Shown here piece by piece: positions 1-7,758 of a DNA stretch of 11,796 bases (position 1 is its first letter; the number at the start of each line of letters is the position of its first letter). The stretch is taken from positions 1-11,796 of the forward strand of contig JBBQUN010000142.1 of NCBI GenBank assembly GCA_038212405.1, written 5' to 3'. Made by a program: the position numbers and the translations under genes. Under the pieces are notes generated by a model, which was given only the letters and a program-made list of their open reading frames with translations, did not search any database and had not been told where the DNA came from. Origin of the DNA: JBBQUN01 sp038212405. Lineage in GTDB: Bacteria; Actinomycetota; Acidimicrobiia; Acidimicrobiales; SZUA-35.

Positions 1-3000
1 TCGAGGAACGGGGCGAACCGCTTCGTGGTGTCGCCGCGAGAATCGTCACCAACATGGAAGCCAGCTTGTCGGTACCAACCGCAACGAGCTTCCGAGAGAT
101 CCCCGCCAAACTGCTCGAGGTCAACCGCAAGATCCTCAACAACCACCTGGGTCGGGTCCGTGGCGGCAAGGTGAGCTTCACCCACATCATGGGGTACGCC
201 ATCGTTCGCGCCATTGTCGAGACCGTGCCGAACATGAACAGCGTCTATCTCGAGGGCGCCGACGGCAAGCCCCGCGTCATCAAAGGTGGACCGATCAACC
301 TCGGTTTGGCTGTCGATCAGCAAAAGGCCGACGGCACCCGATCGCTCATCGTCCCCGTCATCAAAGACGCAGGCACGATGACCTTCGCCGACTTCGTTGC
401 TGCCTACGAGGCCCTCATCAAGAAAGTTCGCGACAACAAGCTGACCGTCGACGACATGACCGGCGCCACGGTCAGCCTGACCAACGTCGGCACCATCGGC
501 ACCGTGCAGTCGGTGCCGCGACTCATGCCGGGTCAGGGCGCCATCATCGGTGTTGGTCGTATCGACTACCCGACGGCCTTCGAAGCAGCCGACAAGAAGG
601 TCATTGCCCAGTTGGGCTTGTCGAAGGTCGTCAACATGACCTCGACCTATGACCACCGGATCATCCAGGGAGCAGAGTCGGGATCATTCCTCAAGCGCAT
701 CCATGAGCTCCTCATCGGCACCGACGATTTCTACAACGGCCTCTTCGCCGACGTCGGCGTGCCGTACACCGCCGTCACCTGGCTCGACGACCATGGAGCA
801 ACCGAAGCCGACGACACCGAAGGCCTCCACGCCAAGCAGATGGCAGTCAGCACGCTCGTCAATCAATACCGTGTGCGTGGCCACCTCATCGCCAACACCA
901 ACCCACTGGCCGACACCGCATCGGCGCTGCACCCTGAGCTCGACCCCGCCACGTTCGGTCTCACCATCTGGGACCTCGACCGCACCTTCCTCACCGGCAT
1001 CCGCGACGGCGTCTACGCCTCGATCGGTGGCCAGGCGAAGCAGATGGCACTCGGCGACATCCTTGGCGTCTTGCGCGATGCCTATTGCCGCAGTATCGGC
1101 GTCGAATACATGCACATCGCCGACCCTGGCGAGAAACGCTGGATCCAGGAGCAGGTCGAGGGGCACCCGTACTCGATCACCCGTAAGCAACAGCACCATG
1201 TGCTCGAACGACTGACTGCTGCCGAGGCTCTCGAGAAGTTCCTTGCTGCCCGCTACGTCGGCCAGAAGCGATTCGGGCTCGAAGGTCTCGAGAGCACGAT
1301 TCCCGTGCTCGACTCTCTGCTCACGCAGGCAGCCGACTCCAACCACACTCGAGCAGTACTGGGCATGGCACACCGCGGTCGTCTCAACGTGCTCGTGAAC
1401 ACCATGGGCAAGACCTACAACGATCTCTTCAAGGAGTTCGAGGGCGCGGTCAGTGAGGTGTCCATTCAGGGGTCGGGCGACGTCAAATACCACCTGGGTT
1501 TCCAGGGCACACACGAGAGCCCTTCAGGCAACGTCATCGAAACCGAACTCGCGCCGAACCCGTCTCACCTCGAAACCGTGGGTCCCGTCGTTGTCGGCAT
1601 GGCCCGGGCCTACATGGACCAGGTCGAAGACGGCCGGTATCCCGTTCTGCCGATCTTGCTCCATGGCGACGCTGCCTTCGCCGGCCAAGGTGTGGTTCCC
1701 GAGACCCTCAACCTCTCACAGGTCAGGGGCTACAAGGTCGGTGGCACCATCCACGTCATCACCAACAATCAGTTGGGCTACACCACCGCACCGCACCATT
1801 CGCGCAGCTCGGAGTACTCAACCGACGTCGCAAAGATGGTGCAGGCACCGATCTTCCACGTCAACGCCGATGACCCCGAGGCTTGCGTGCGTGTTGCCGA
1901 ACTTGCCTTCGCCTATCGCCAAGAGTTCCACAAGGACGTCGTCATCGACCTCATCGGCTATCGCCGTCATGGACACAACGAGGGCGATGATCCGAGCTAC
2001 ACCCAGCCGTTGATGTATCGCAAGATCGCCAACCGCCAGTCGGTGCGCACGCTCTACACCCAGAACCTCATCGATCGTGGCGACATCTCGGTTGCCGAGG
2101 CCGAGTCGGCGATGGACTACTTCCAAGACATCCTGCAAGGCGCGCTCGACGCCACACGTGAATCGGCGCCACCCGCCGGACTCCTGGCCAAACCGTCACC
2201 GCCTGCCATCGGTGTGCTCCCCCACATCGAAACCGGGGCGACTCGCGAACAGCTCGACCGTGTCTACGCCATCATGAGCCAGACGCCAGATGGATTCACC
2301 GTCCACCCCAAGCTTGCTCGGCAATTCGAGCAGCGCGACAAGATGTTCGAAAGTGGCGAGATCGATTGGGCGCTCGGCGAAGCCTTTGCCATCGGCACCT
2401 TGCTCGATCAAGGCTCGTCGGTCCGCCTTGCCGGCCAGGACTCGCGTCGTGGCACTTTCGCCCACCGCCATGCCACCCTGCATGACTACGAGAACGGCTC
2501 CGAATTCACGCCGCTGACCGAGGCGGGGCCCGACGGCACCGAATTCTGGATCTACGACTCCACGCTGTCGGAATACGCCGCTCTCGGGTTCGAATACGGC
2601 TACACCCTGGCGAACCCAGAGGCGTTGGTCATGTGGGAGGCGCAGTTCGGCGACTTCGTCAACGGCGCTCAGATCATCATCGACCAGTTTCTCGTTGCCG
2701 CCGAAGACAAGTGGAAGACCCGTTCGAGTCTCACGATGCTGCTGCCGCACGGCTACGAAGGCCAGGGACCAGAGCACTCTTCCGGCCGCCTCGAGCGCTT
2801 CTTGTTGTTGTGCGCCGAAGACAATATCCAGGTCGTCAACGCCACCACCGCCGCTCAATTCTTCCACCTGCTTCGCCGCCAGATCATGCGTGACACTCGC
2901 AAGCCATTGGTCGTGTTCACCCCGAAGTCCGGGTTGCGAGCCAAGTGGTCGCGAAGCCCGATCGAGGACATCCTCCAAGGCTCGTTCCAAGAAGTGCTCG

Positions 3001-3392
3001 ACGACGCGGGGGCGCCGAAGGCCAAGACGGTCAAGCGTGTCATCTTTGCCAGCGGCAAGGTGGCGGCCGAAGCCGAAGCACATCGAGACGAGATCGGTGC
3101 AGCGGCTGCTGTCGTTCGTGTCGAGCAGCTCTACCCCTGGCCATTCGCCGACGTCGCGTCGGTACTCGAGAAGTACAAGAACGCGGACGAGATCGTTTGG
3201 CTCCAGGAAGAGCCCGAGAACATGGGCTCATGGAACGCCGTCAAGGGTCGCCTCTACGAAGCGCACGGCGACACCCACACCATTCGTCGTGTCAGCCGCA
3301 CCGAGTCGGGCAGCCCCGCCACCGGCTCACTCAATGTCCACAAGCAGGAGCAGCAAGAGCTGCTCGAGCGAGCCTTCGCCGGCATCGACTGA
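1..3392 (+). CDS. kgd: Multifunctional 2-oxoglutarate metabolism enzyme (fused E2-like acyltransferase / E1 2-oxoglutarate dehydrogenase), 5'-truncated
   Basis: The frame is open from base 3, so the gene begins upstream of the window. The ATG at 54 is internal, since matching family sequence continues before it. The enzyme decarboxylates 2-oxoglutarate with thiamine diphosphate and passes the succinyl group on in the TCA cycle. The first ~740 bases encode an acyltransferase domain resembling lipoate succinyltransferase, with the catalytic DHR at 651-659. The usual HxxxDG reads DHRIIQG, as I recall for mycobacterial Kgd. The E1 part follows: MAHRGRLN (1365-1388), the thiamine/Mg segment HGDAAFAGQG (1662-1691), NNQLGYTT near 1764, RRHGHNEGDDP near 1962, EAQFGDFVNGAQ from 2637, and LPHGYEGQGPEHSSGR from 2742. 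About 1129 residues are visible; full-length homologues have roughly 1230, so only the N-terminus is missing. The TGA at 3390-3392 lies in an inverted repeat shared with the converging HAD gene. Identification is by recognised sequence similarity and is very secure. Confidence 0.97.
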   Translation, partial: EERGEPLRGVAARIVTNMEASLSVPTATSFREIPAKLLEVNRKILNNHLGRVRGGKVSFTHIMGYAIVRAIVETVPNMNSVYLEGADGKPRVIKGGPINLGLAVDQQKADGTRSLIVPVIKDAGTMTFADFVAAYEALIKKVRDNKLTVDDMTGATVSLTNVGTIGTVQSVPRLMPGQGAIIGVGRIDYPTAFEAADKKVIAQLGLSKVVNMTSTYDHRIIQGAESGSFLKRIHELLIGTDDFYNGLFADVGVPYTAVTWLDDHGATEADDTEGLHAKQMAVSTLVNQYRVRGHLIANTNPLADTASALHPELDPATFGLTIWDLDRTFLTGIRDGVYASIGGQAKQMALGDILGVLRDAYCRSIGVEYMHIADPGEKRWIQEQVEGHPYSITRKQQHHVLERLTAAEALEKFLAARYVGQKRFGLEGLESTIPVLDSLLTQAADSNHTRAVLGMAHRGRLNVLVNTMGKTYNDLFKEFEGAVSEVSIQGSGDVKYHLGFQGTHESPSGNVIETELAPNPSHLETVGPVVVGMARAYMDQVEDGRYPVLPILLHGDAAFAGQGVVPETLNLSQVRGYKVGGTIHVITNNQLGYTTAPHHSRSSEYSTDVAKMVQAPIFHVNADDPEACVRVAELAFAYRQEFHKDVVIDLIGYRRHGHNEGDDPSYTQPLMYRKIANRQSVRTLYTQNLIDRGDISVAEAESAMDYFQDILQGALDATRESAPPAGLLAKPSPPAIGVLPHIETGATREQLDRVYAIMSQTPDGFTVHPKLARQFEQRDKMFESGEIDWALGEAFAIGTLLDQGSSVRLAGQDSRRGTFAHRHATLHDYENGSEFTPLTEAGPDGTEFWIYDSTLSEYAALGFEYGYTLANPEALVMWEAQFGDFVNGAQIIIDQFLVAAEDKWKTRSSLTMLLPHGYEGQGPEHSSGRLERFLLLCAEDNIQVVNATTAAQFFHLLRRQIMRDTRKPLVVFTPKSGLRAKWSRSPIEDILQGSFQEVLDDAGAPKAKTVKRVIFASGKVAAEAEAHRDEIGAAAAVVRVEQLYPWPFADVASVLEKYKNADEIVWLQEEPENMGSWNAVKGRLYEAHGDTHTIRRVSRTESGSPATGSLNVHKQEQQELLERAFAGID

Positions 3393-3404
3393 CCGATCAG
3401 TCGA
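3385..3404. terminator. Perfect inverted repeat spanning both stop codons of convergent genes; possible bidirectional terminator
   Basis: The arms tcgactga (3385-3392) and tcagtcga (3397-3404) are exact reverse complements around a 4-base loop, ccga. The left arm contains the kgd stop TGA. The right arm contains the complement of the HAD gene stop. There is no T-run on either side, so a classic intrinsic terminator is not proven. Its position exactly between convergent genes makes a terminator or mRNA 3'-end protection role reasonable. Confidence 0.5.
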
Positions 3405-4056
3405 AGGTGACACCGATGACATCGGACAGTTCGGCGAGCGCGACGTCGGGATCGACGACCTTGATCGTTGTCATACCCATGGCCTTCGCCGGCTTCAGGT
3501 TGACACCGAGGTCGTCGAGGAACACCGCGTCGCTTGCTTCGATCTCGAGCAGCGCCAGCGCCTTTTCGTAGAAGCCAAGCTCCGGCTTGCGAATCCCGAT
3601 GCGCGATGACTCGATCACTTCGTGGAACTGTGCCATCACTGCGTTGCGAGCGGGGTCGCCCTCGCTCACGCCACTGCCGCGCTCCTCGGACTCGTCGCCG
3701 GAATCTCGCGCCATGAAGTTGTTCGTCAGGCAGGCGGTGATGAACCCTTCGGCCCGCACCTTCGCCACTGCAGCAGCCATTCGGGGCCGAACTTCGCCGG
3801 ACAACAAGCCAAGGATGTCACGACCGTTGATGTCGTGTCCGATGGCAGCCGCCTCTTGCTCGAAGAGCTCAGCAAACCCATGCACATCGACGTCGCTCCG
3901 TTCGAGCTTCGCCCAGGCGTTGTCGTCGGGATTCGTTGCGTTGATGGTCCGAATCACATCGGTAGGCAAACCCTTGGAAGCCTCGTAGCGATTGAAGGCT
4001 TCGAACGGCGAGGTAAGGATCACGCCTCCGAAGTCGAAGAGCACAGCTTTGATCAT
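3397..4056 (-). CDS. HAD-superfamily hydrolase (soluble epoxide hydrolase N-terminal / ACAD10-like phosphatase type)
   Basis: A 219-residue soluble protein with the four HAD motifs in order. Motif I is FDFGGV with nucleophile Asp8. Motif II is LTNN at residues 110-113. Motif III is the lysine in IRKPE (Lys157). Motif IV is FLDDLGVNLKPA with Asp181 and Asp182. The wording of motif IV and the alpha-helical cap after motif I match the subfamily found in the N-terminal phosphatase of soluble epoxide hydrolase and in ACAD10. Substrates for free-standing bacterial members are generally unknown. The second Asp of the usual DxD is Gly here (Asp8-Phe-Gly10), a known variant in FDFGG-type members. The acidic insert at residues 116-136 is low-complexity. 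The gene converges on kgd with a 4-bp gap. Its ATG is preceded by TAGGAT at the leaderless -10 position, which also contains AGGA. The fold is certain; the substrate is not. Confidence 0.9.
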   Translation of the reverse strand: MIKAVLFDFGGVILTSPFEAFNRYEASKGLPTDVIRTINATNPDDNAWAKLERSDVDVHGFAELFEQEAAAIGHDINGRDILGLLSGEVRPRMAAAVAKVRAEGFITACLTNNFMARDSGDESEERGSGVSEGDPARNAVMAQFHEVIESSRIGIRKPELGFYEKALALLEIEASDAVFLDDLGVNLKPAKAMGMTTIKVVDPDVALAELSDVIGVTFD

Positions 4057-4188
4057 CGTCTGATCCTACGGGGGCCATCTGCGCCCACCAATCGATGGCA
4101 ACCGCGCGCACTCGGAGGCGGCCGCGTTTGTAGAAGTAGCACCATGATCCAACCTTTCTGCCCGCCGGGGTGCTTGACTAGTTACAAC
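4057..4188. other. Divergent intergenic region between the HAD gene and the NYN-S1 gene
   Basis: These 132 bases must hold promoters for both directions. The minus-strand promoter candidate lies next to the HAD start. On the plus strand, TAGAAG (4131-4136) sits 7 nt before an in-frame ATG at 4144, and TTGACT (4174-4179) resembles a -35 box, but no well-spaced partner is visible. No strong hairpin or Shine-Dalgarno is seen before either plus-strand ATG. Confidence 0.4.
4063..4068 (-). promoter_or_regulatory. Candidate -10 hexamer TAGGAT for the HAD gene
   Basis: Read on the minus strand, TAGGAT is followed by six bases (cagacg) and then the ATG. That places transcription start on or beside the start codon, as in leaderless actinobacterial mRNAs. 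The same bases include AGGA 7 nt from the ATG, so a weak ribosome-binding site is an equally simple reading. Confidence 0.4.
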
Positions 4189-5601
4189 ATGACATCCCAG
4201 ACACGACATCTCGTGGTCGACGGATCCAACATCGCGACAGAGGGTCGAACCCTCCCGAGCCTGAAGCAACTGGATGAGGCGGTTCGTTCCGTCCTCGCCG
4301 AGCGTGACTTCGACTCCGTGACCGTGATCGTCGACGCAACCTTTGCGCACCGAATTGACGCGTCGGAAAGCGAGGAGTTCGAAGCTGCTATCGAAGCAGG
4401 CGAACTCATCTCACCCCCGGCTGGCGTTGTTGGTCGTGGTGACGCATTCATTCTCCAAGTGGCCGACAAGGCGAAGGCCGCGGTGTTCTCCAACGACTCC
4501 TTCCAAGAGTTCCACGGTGAGCACGGCTGGCTCTTCGACGACGGTCGACTGGTTGGCGGCAAGCCCGTCGAACACGTCGGTTGGGTCTTCGTCGATCGCA
4601 TTCCCGTACGTGGACCCGCAAGCCGGCGCGCCACACGCGAAGCACGCGGAAGCGGGCGCAGCGGCGGTGGTGGTCGTCGGTCACAGTCGACCCCCGCCAG
4701 TTCGGGCATCGAACTGGGCCCGCCACCAAAGCCGAAGGCACCGCCTCCTGCCCGCAAGGCGAAGGCCGATGCCGCTGCCGACAAGAGTGACGCATCGTCT
4801 CGGCGTCGTCGTGGACGCCGTTCCAACAGCGCCGACGATTCCCGCTCATCCAACGAAGGCAGAACATCGAACGTCGCCGCACGCGCCGCCTCGAGCGGTT
4901 CGTCGCTCAACGAACCGATGGACTTCCTGAACTTCGTCGCCAAGTACTCGATCGGCGACGAGCTCATTGCGCCCGTCGATCGCTACAGCTCCCACGGCTG
5001 CTATCTCAATGTCGGAGGCGCCCAGGCCTACTTGCCATTGAAGTCCATGGGCGACCCCCCGCCGACCAAAGCACGTGAGCTCGTGTCGATCGGACAACTC
5101 CTCAGCGCACGTGTCGAGTCGCTCGATGCTGGCCGGCGAGGCATCAACGTCGTACTGATCGCCGTTCTCGATAGCGATGATCCAACCGACAGTACTCATG
5201 AACAACTACTGTCAGCCGACGACTCGGCGGGAGTACAGCATCTCACAAGGAGCGAAACAAACGTGGCTACAAAGCGAACTGCAAAGAAGGCACCCGCCAA
5301 AAAGGCTGCCGCCAAGAAGGCACCGGTGAAGCGGGCCGCCAAGGCCACCGCATCACCGCGTGTGACAAAGGCTGCCGCCAAGAAGGCGGCACCAGCCCGC
5401 AAGGCAGCCCCAGCGAAGAAGGCGGCACCAGCCCGCAAGGCAGCCCCCGCCAAGAAGGCAGCACCAGCCAAGAAGGCAGCACCAGCCCGCAAGGCCGCCC
5501 CCGCCAAGAAGGCAGCACCAGCGAACAAGGCGGCACCAGCCCGCAAGGCCGCAGCCAAGAAGGCAGCACCAGCGAAGAAGGCTGCCGCCAAGCGCAACTA
5601 G
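4189..5601 (+). CDS. NYN-domain (Zc3h12a-like) putative ribonuclease with S1-like domain and H1-type Lys/Ala/Pro tail
   Basis: A 470-residue frame. Residues 7-140 form a NYN/PIN-like nuclease domain: VVDGSN (Asp11), VIVDA (Asp49), GRGDAFILQ (Asp85) and FSNDSF (Asp103). This acidic set and word order match Zc3h12a-type NYN RNases, which cut RNA with a metal ion. Residues 141-240 are a disordered Arg/Ser/Pro/Lys linker. Residues 245-325 look like an S1 RNA-binding fold (IGDELIAPVDRYSSHGCYLNV, then YLPLKSM and VVLI). Residues 359-470 are a basic tail of KKAAPA-type repeats. The ATG at 4189 was chosen because it lies six codons before the first beta strand. The ATG at 4144 is also in frame but would add a Cys/Pro-rich stretch unlike the family. 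No Shine-Dalgarno precedes either. The tail may be a separate gene that happens to be in frame (see 5263). The RNase and S1 assignments are similarity inferences; the target RNA is unknown. Confidence 0.78.
   Translation: MTSQTRHLVVDGSNIATEGRTLPSLKQLDEAVRSVLAERDFDSVTVIVDATFAHRIDASESEEFEAAIEAGELISPPAGVVGRGDAFILQVADKAKAAVFSNDSFQEFHGEHGWLFDDGRLVGGKPVEHVGWVFVDRIPVRGPASRRATREARGSGRSGGGGRRSQSTPASSGIELGPPPKPKAPPPARKAKADAAADKSDASSRRRRGRRSNSADDSRSSNEGRTSNVAARAASSGSSLNEPMDFLNFVAKYSIGDELIAPVDRYSSHGCYLNVGGAQAYLPLKSMGDPPPTKARELVSIGQLLSARVESLDAGRRGINVVLIAVLDSDDPTDSTHEQLLSADDSAGVQHLTRSETNVATKRTAKKAPAKKAAAKKAPVKRAAKATASPRVTKAAAKKAAPARKAAPAKKAAPARKAAPAKKAAPAKKAAPARKAAPAKKAAPANKAAPARKAAAKKAAPAKKAAAKRN
5188..5213. 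repeat. Inverted repeat gacagta-N12-tactgtc, possible operator
   Basis: The arms gacagta (5188-5194) and tactgtc (5207-5213) are perfect reverse complements separated by 12 bases. The repeat lies in the low-GC stretch between the S1-like domain and the H1-like tail. The right arm contains TACTGT (5207-5212), which fits TANNNT and would put a start site near 5219, about 44 nt before the internal GTG. A regulatory role is inferred only from this layout. Confidence 0.3.
5247..5252 (+). promoter_or_regulatory. Strong internal Shine-Dalgarno (aaggag) before GTG 5263
   Basis: AAGGAG lies 10 bases upstream of GTG at 5263, inside the longer open frame. It is the best Shine-Dalgarno match I saw in front of any start codon in this window. 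It therefore supports real translation initiation at the GTG and decides that alternative start. Confidence 0.55.
5263..5601 (+). CDS. Alternative internal start: histone H1-like Lys/Ala/Pro-rich DNA-binding protein (112 aa)
   Basis: Starting at GTG 5263, the protein begins MATKRTAKKAPAKKAAAKK and is almost entirely Lys, Arg, Ala and Pro to the TAG at 5599-5601. Bacterial proteins of this composition, such as the HupB C-terminal tail, AlgP and HctB, coat DNA non-specifically and compact the nucleoid. The MATK opening looks like a genuine N-terminus. AAGGAG lies 10 nt upstream. The preceding 33 codons (5164-5262) have only 15 G/C-ending codons, against 22 in the 33 before them, as expected of a former spacer. 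No stop separates it from the NYN-S1 part, so it may be made as a tail, as a separate product, or as both. A 16-bp hairpin follows. No folded HU domain is present. Confidence 0.5.
   Translation: MATKRTAKKAPAKKAAAKKAPVKRAAKATASPRVTKAAAKKAAPARKAAPAKKAAPARKAAPAKKAAPAKKAAPARKAAPAKKAAPANKAAPARKAAAKKAAPAKKAAAKRN
5380..5589 (+). repeat. Tandem 18-bp coding repeat (KKAAPA/RKAAPA units)
   Basis: About twelve units run head to tail: nine full hexapeptide units from 5380 to 5541, a shortened RKAAA (5542-5556), KKAAPA (5557-5574) and KKAAA (5575-5589). Most units differ only by Lys, Arg or Asn at the first position and by synonymous changes in alanine and proline codons. This suggests expansion by slippage or unequal exchange. 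Copy number is likely variable between strains and prone to assembly error. Confidence 0.9.
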
Positions 5602-5605
5602 AGAG

Positions 5606-5620
5606 ACGTCGATCCGACGT
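5606..5620 (+). other. Small hairpin just after the H1-like stop codon
   Basis: The arms acgtcg (5606-5611) and cgacgt (5615-5620) pair perfectly around a 3-base loop, atc. It starts 4 nt after the TAG and is followed 3 nt later by the large terminator hairpin, giving two stacked stem-loops. Confidence 0.5.
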
Positions 5621-5623
5621 TCT

Positions 5624-5660
5624 GCGAACGGCTCCGGGCTCACTGCCCGGAGCCGTTCGC
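5624..5660 (+). terminator. Strong rho-independent-like terminator hairpin
   Basis: A perfect 16-bp stem, gcgaacggctccgggc (5624-5639) with its complement (5645-5660), closes on a 5-base loop, tcact. It starts 22 bases after the H1-like stop. No U-tract follows, which is usual for actinobacterial terminators. It separates the NYN-S1-H1 unit from ettA. Confidence 0.85.
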
Positions 5661-5705
5661 GTTCCAGGTAGCTGTCCAACGAACCGTTGCGACCACGCCC
5701 CCGGG

Positions 5706-5711
5706 TACCCT
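5706..5711 (+). promoter_or_regulatory. Candidate -10 hexamer TACCCT for ettA (leaderless)
   Basis: TACCCT fits TANNNT and ends 7 bases before the ATG at 5719. No Shine-Dalgarno-like purine run is present in the preceding 15 bases. A leaderless or near-leaderless transcript is the simplest reading. No convincing -35 is seen; TTGCGA at 5687-5692 is too close. Confidence 0.4.
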
Positions 5712-5718
5712 CCCAGCC

Positions 5719-7410
<1,692 letters not shown>

Positions 7411-7417
7411 GCCAACC

Positions 7418-7438
7418 AGGTTCCTTCCTCGGAAACCT
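7418..7438 (+). terminator. Weak hairpin downstream of ettA
   Basis: aggttcc (7418-7424) pairs with ggaaacct (7431-7438) with one bulged A and a 6-base loop, and is followed by a pyrimidine-rich cttgctc. It begins 8 bases after the ettA stop. Pairing is only 7 bp, so termination may be partial and the next gene may be co-transcribed. Confidence 0.3.
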
Positions 7439-7477
7439 CTTGCTCAAGCGGGTCCGCGTCGTGCCGAAACTCATTCC

Positions 7478-7717
7478 ATGGCAACAATGGTGGCAACGAA
7501 GCTCAAGCCCGAAACCCGTGCGGTCACTCGCCTGATCGAAGCCGGCTCCATGGTCGACTGCGGACACTGCGAGAAACAGGTCAAGTTCCGGGCGCGCCAG
7601 CGCGACTTGCAGGTGATCTGCAATGTGTACGTCGACGGACGGTGGGACCGTGTGGAGCACTTCCACGAGGAGTGCTACGACGCAGCCGGTGAGCCGCACG
7701 GCGACGCCAGCGACTGA
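7478..7717 (+). CDS. Small Cys/His-rich conserved protein, probable zinc-binding
   Basis: A 79-residue protein with Cys28-x2-Cys31, Cys48, His61, His63 and Cys66. The CxxC plus HxxC arrangement suggests one structural zinc site. The stretch between them (VKFRARQRDLQVICNVYVDG, then RWDRVEHFHEECY) resembles small uncharacterised actinobacterial proteins I recognise only as conserved hypotheticals. It starts 67 bp after ettA in the same direction, and the only terminator between is weak, so co-transcription is possible. In-frame ATG codons at 7478 and 7487 and a GTG at 7490 could all be the start. No Shine-Dalgarno distinguishes them, and the KLKPETRAVTRLIEAG opening that looks conserved begins after all of them. 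A role in RNA or translation is only a guess from the neighbourhood. Confidence 0.8.
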   Translation: MATMVATKLKPETRAVTRLIEAGSMVDCGHCEKQVKFRARQRDLQVICNVYVDGRWDRVEHFHEECYDAAGEPHGDASD

Positions 7718-7746
7718 GAAACCCCGACCATGACCACACCGCTCGT

Positions 7747-7752
7747 TAGAGT
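7747..7752 (+). promoter_or_regulatory. Candidate -10 hexamer TAGAGT for cysQ (leaderless)
   Basis: TAGAGT fits TANNNT and ends six bases before GTG 7759, so transcription would start on that GTG. This favours 7759 over the adjacent GTG at 7756 as the real start. The -35 region (around 7724-7729, ccgacc) is poor. Confidence 0.45.
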
Positions 7753-7758
7753 GTCGTG

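Noticed and set aside
684..1514. Minus-strand open frame of 276 codons opposite kgd
   Set aside because: It lies wholly within the recognised E2/E1 coding sequence, resembles no family, and has no start signal. It is a GC-bias shadow.
2196..3083. Minus-strand open frame of 295 codons opposite the kgd E1 domain
   Set aside because: It has the same explanation: kgd motifs on the plus strand are continuous here, and the antisense translation has no recognisable motif.
3622..4188. Upstream extension of the NYN-S1 frame back to 3622
   Set aside because: It would overlap the HAD gene antisense for over 400 bases and adds no family sequence. The NYN fold starts just after 4189.
5380..5589. Possible CRISPR-like or minisatellite array
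   Set aside because: The 18-bp period is in frame with no spacers and encodes a regular KKAAPA protein repeat.
5196..5597. Minus-strand frame with Ala/Gly/Leu repeats that looks like a hydrophobic repeat protein
   Set aside because: It is the antisense of the Lys/Ala/Pro tandem repeats. Its hydrophobic look comes from complementing AAG and GCC codons.
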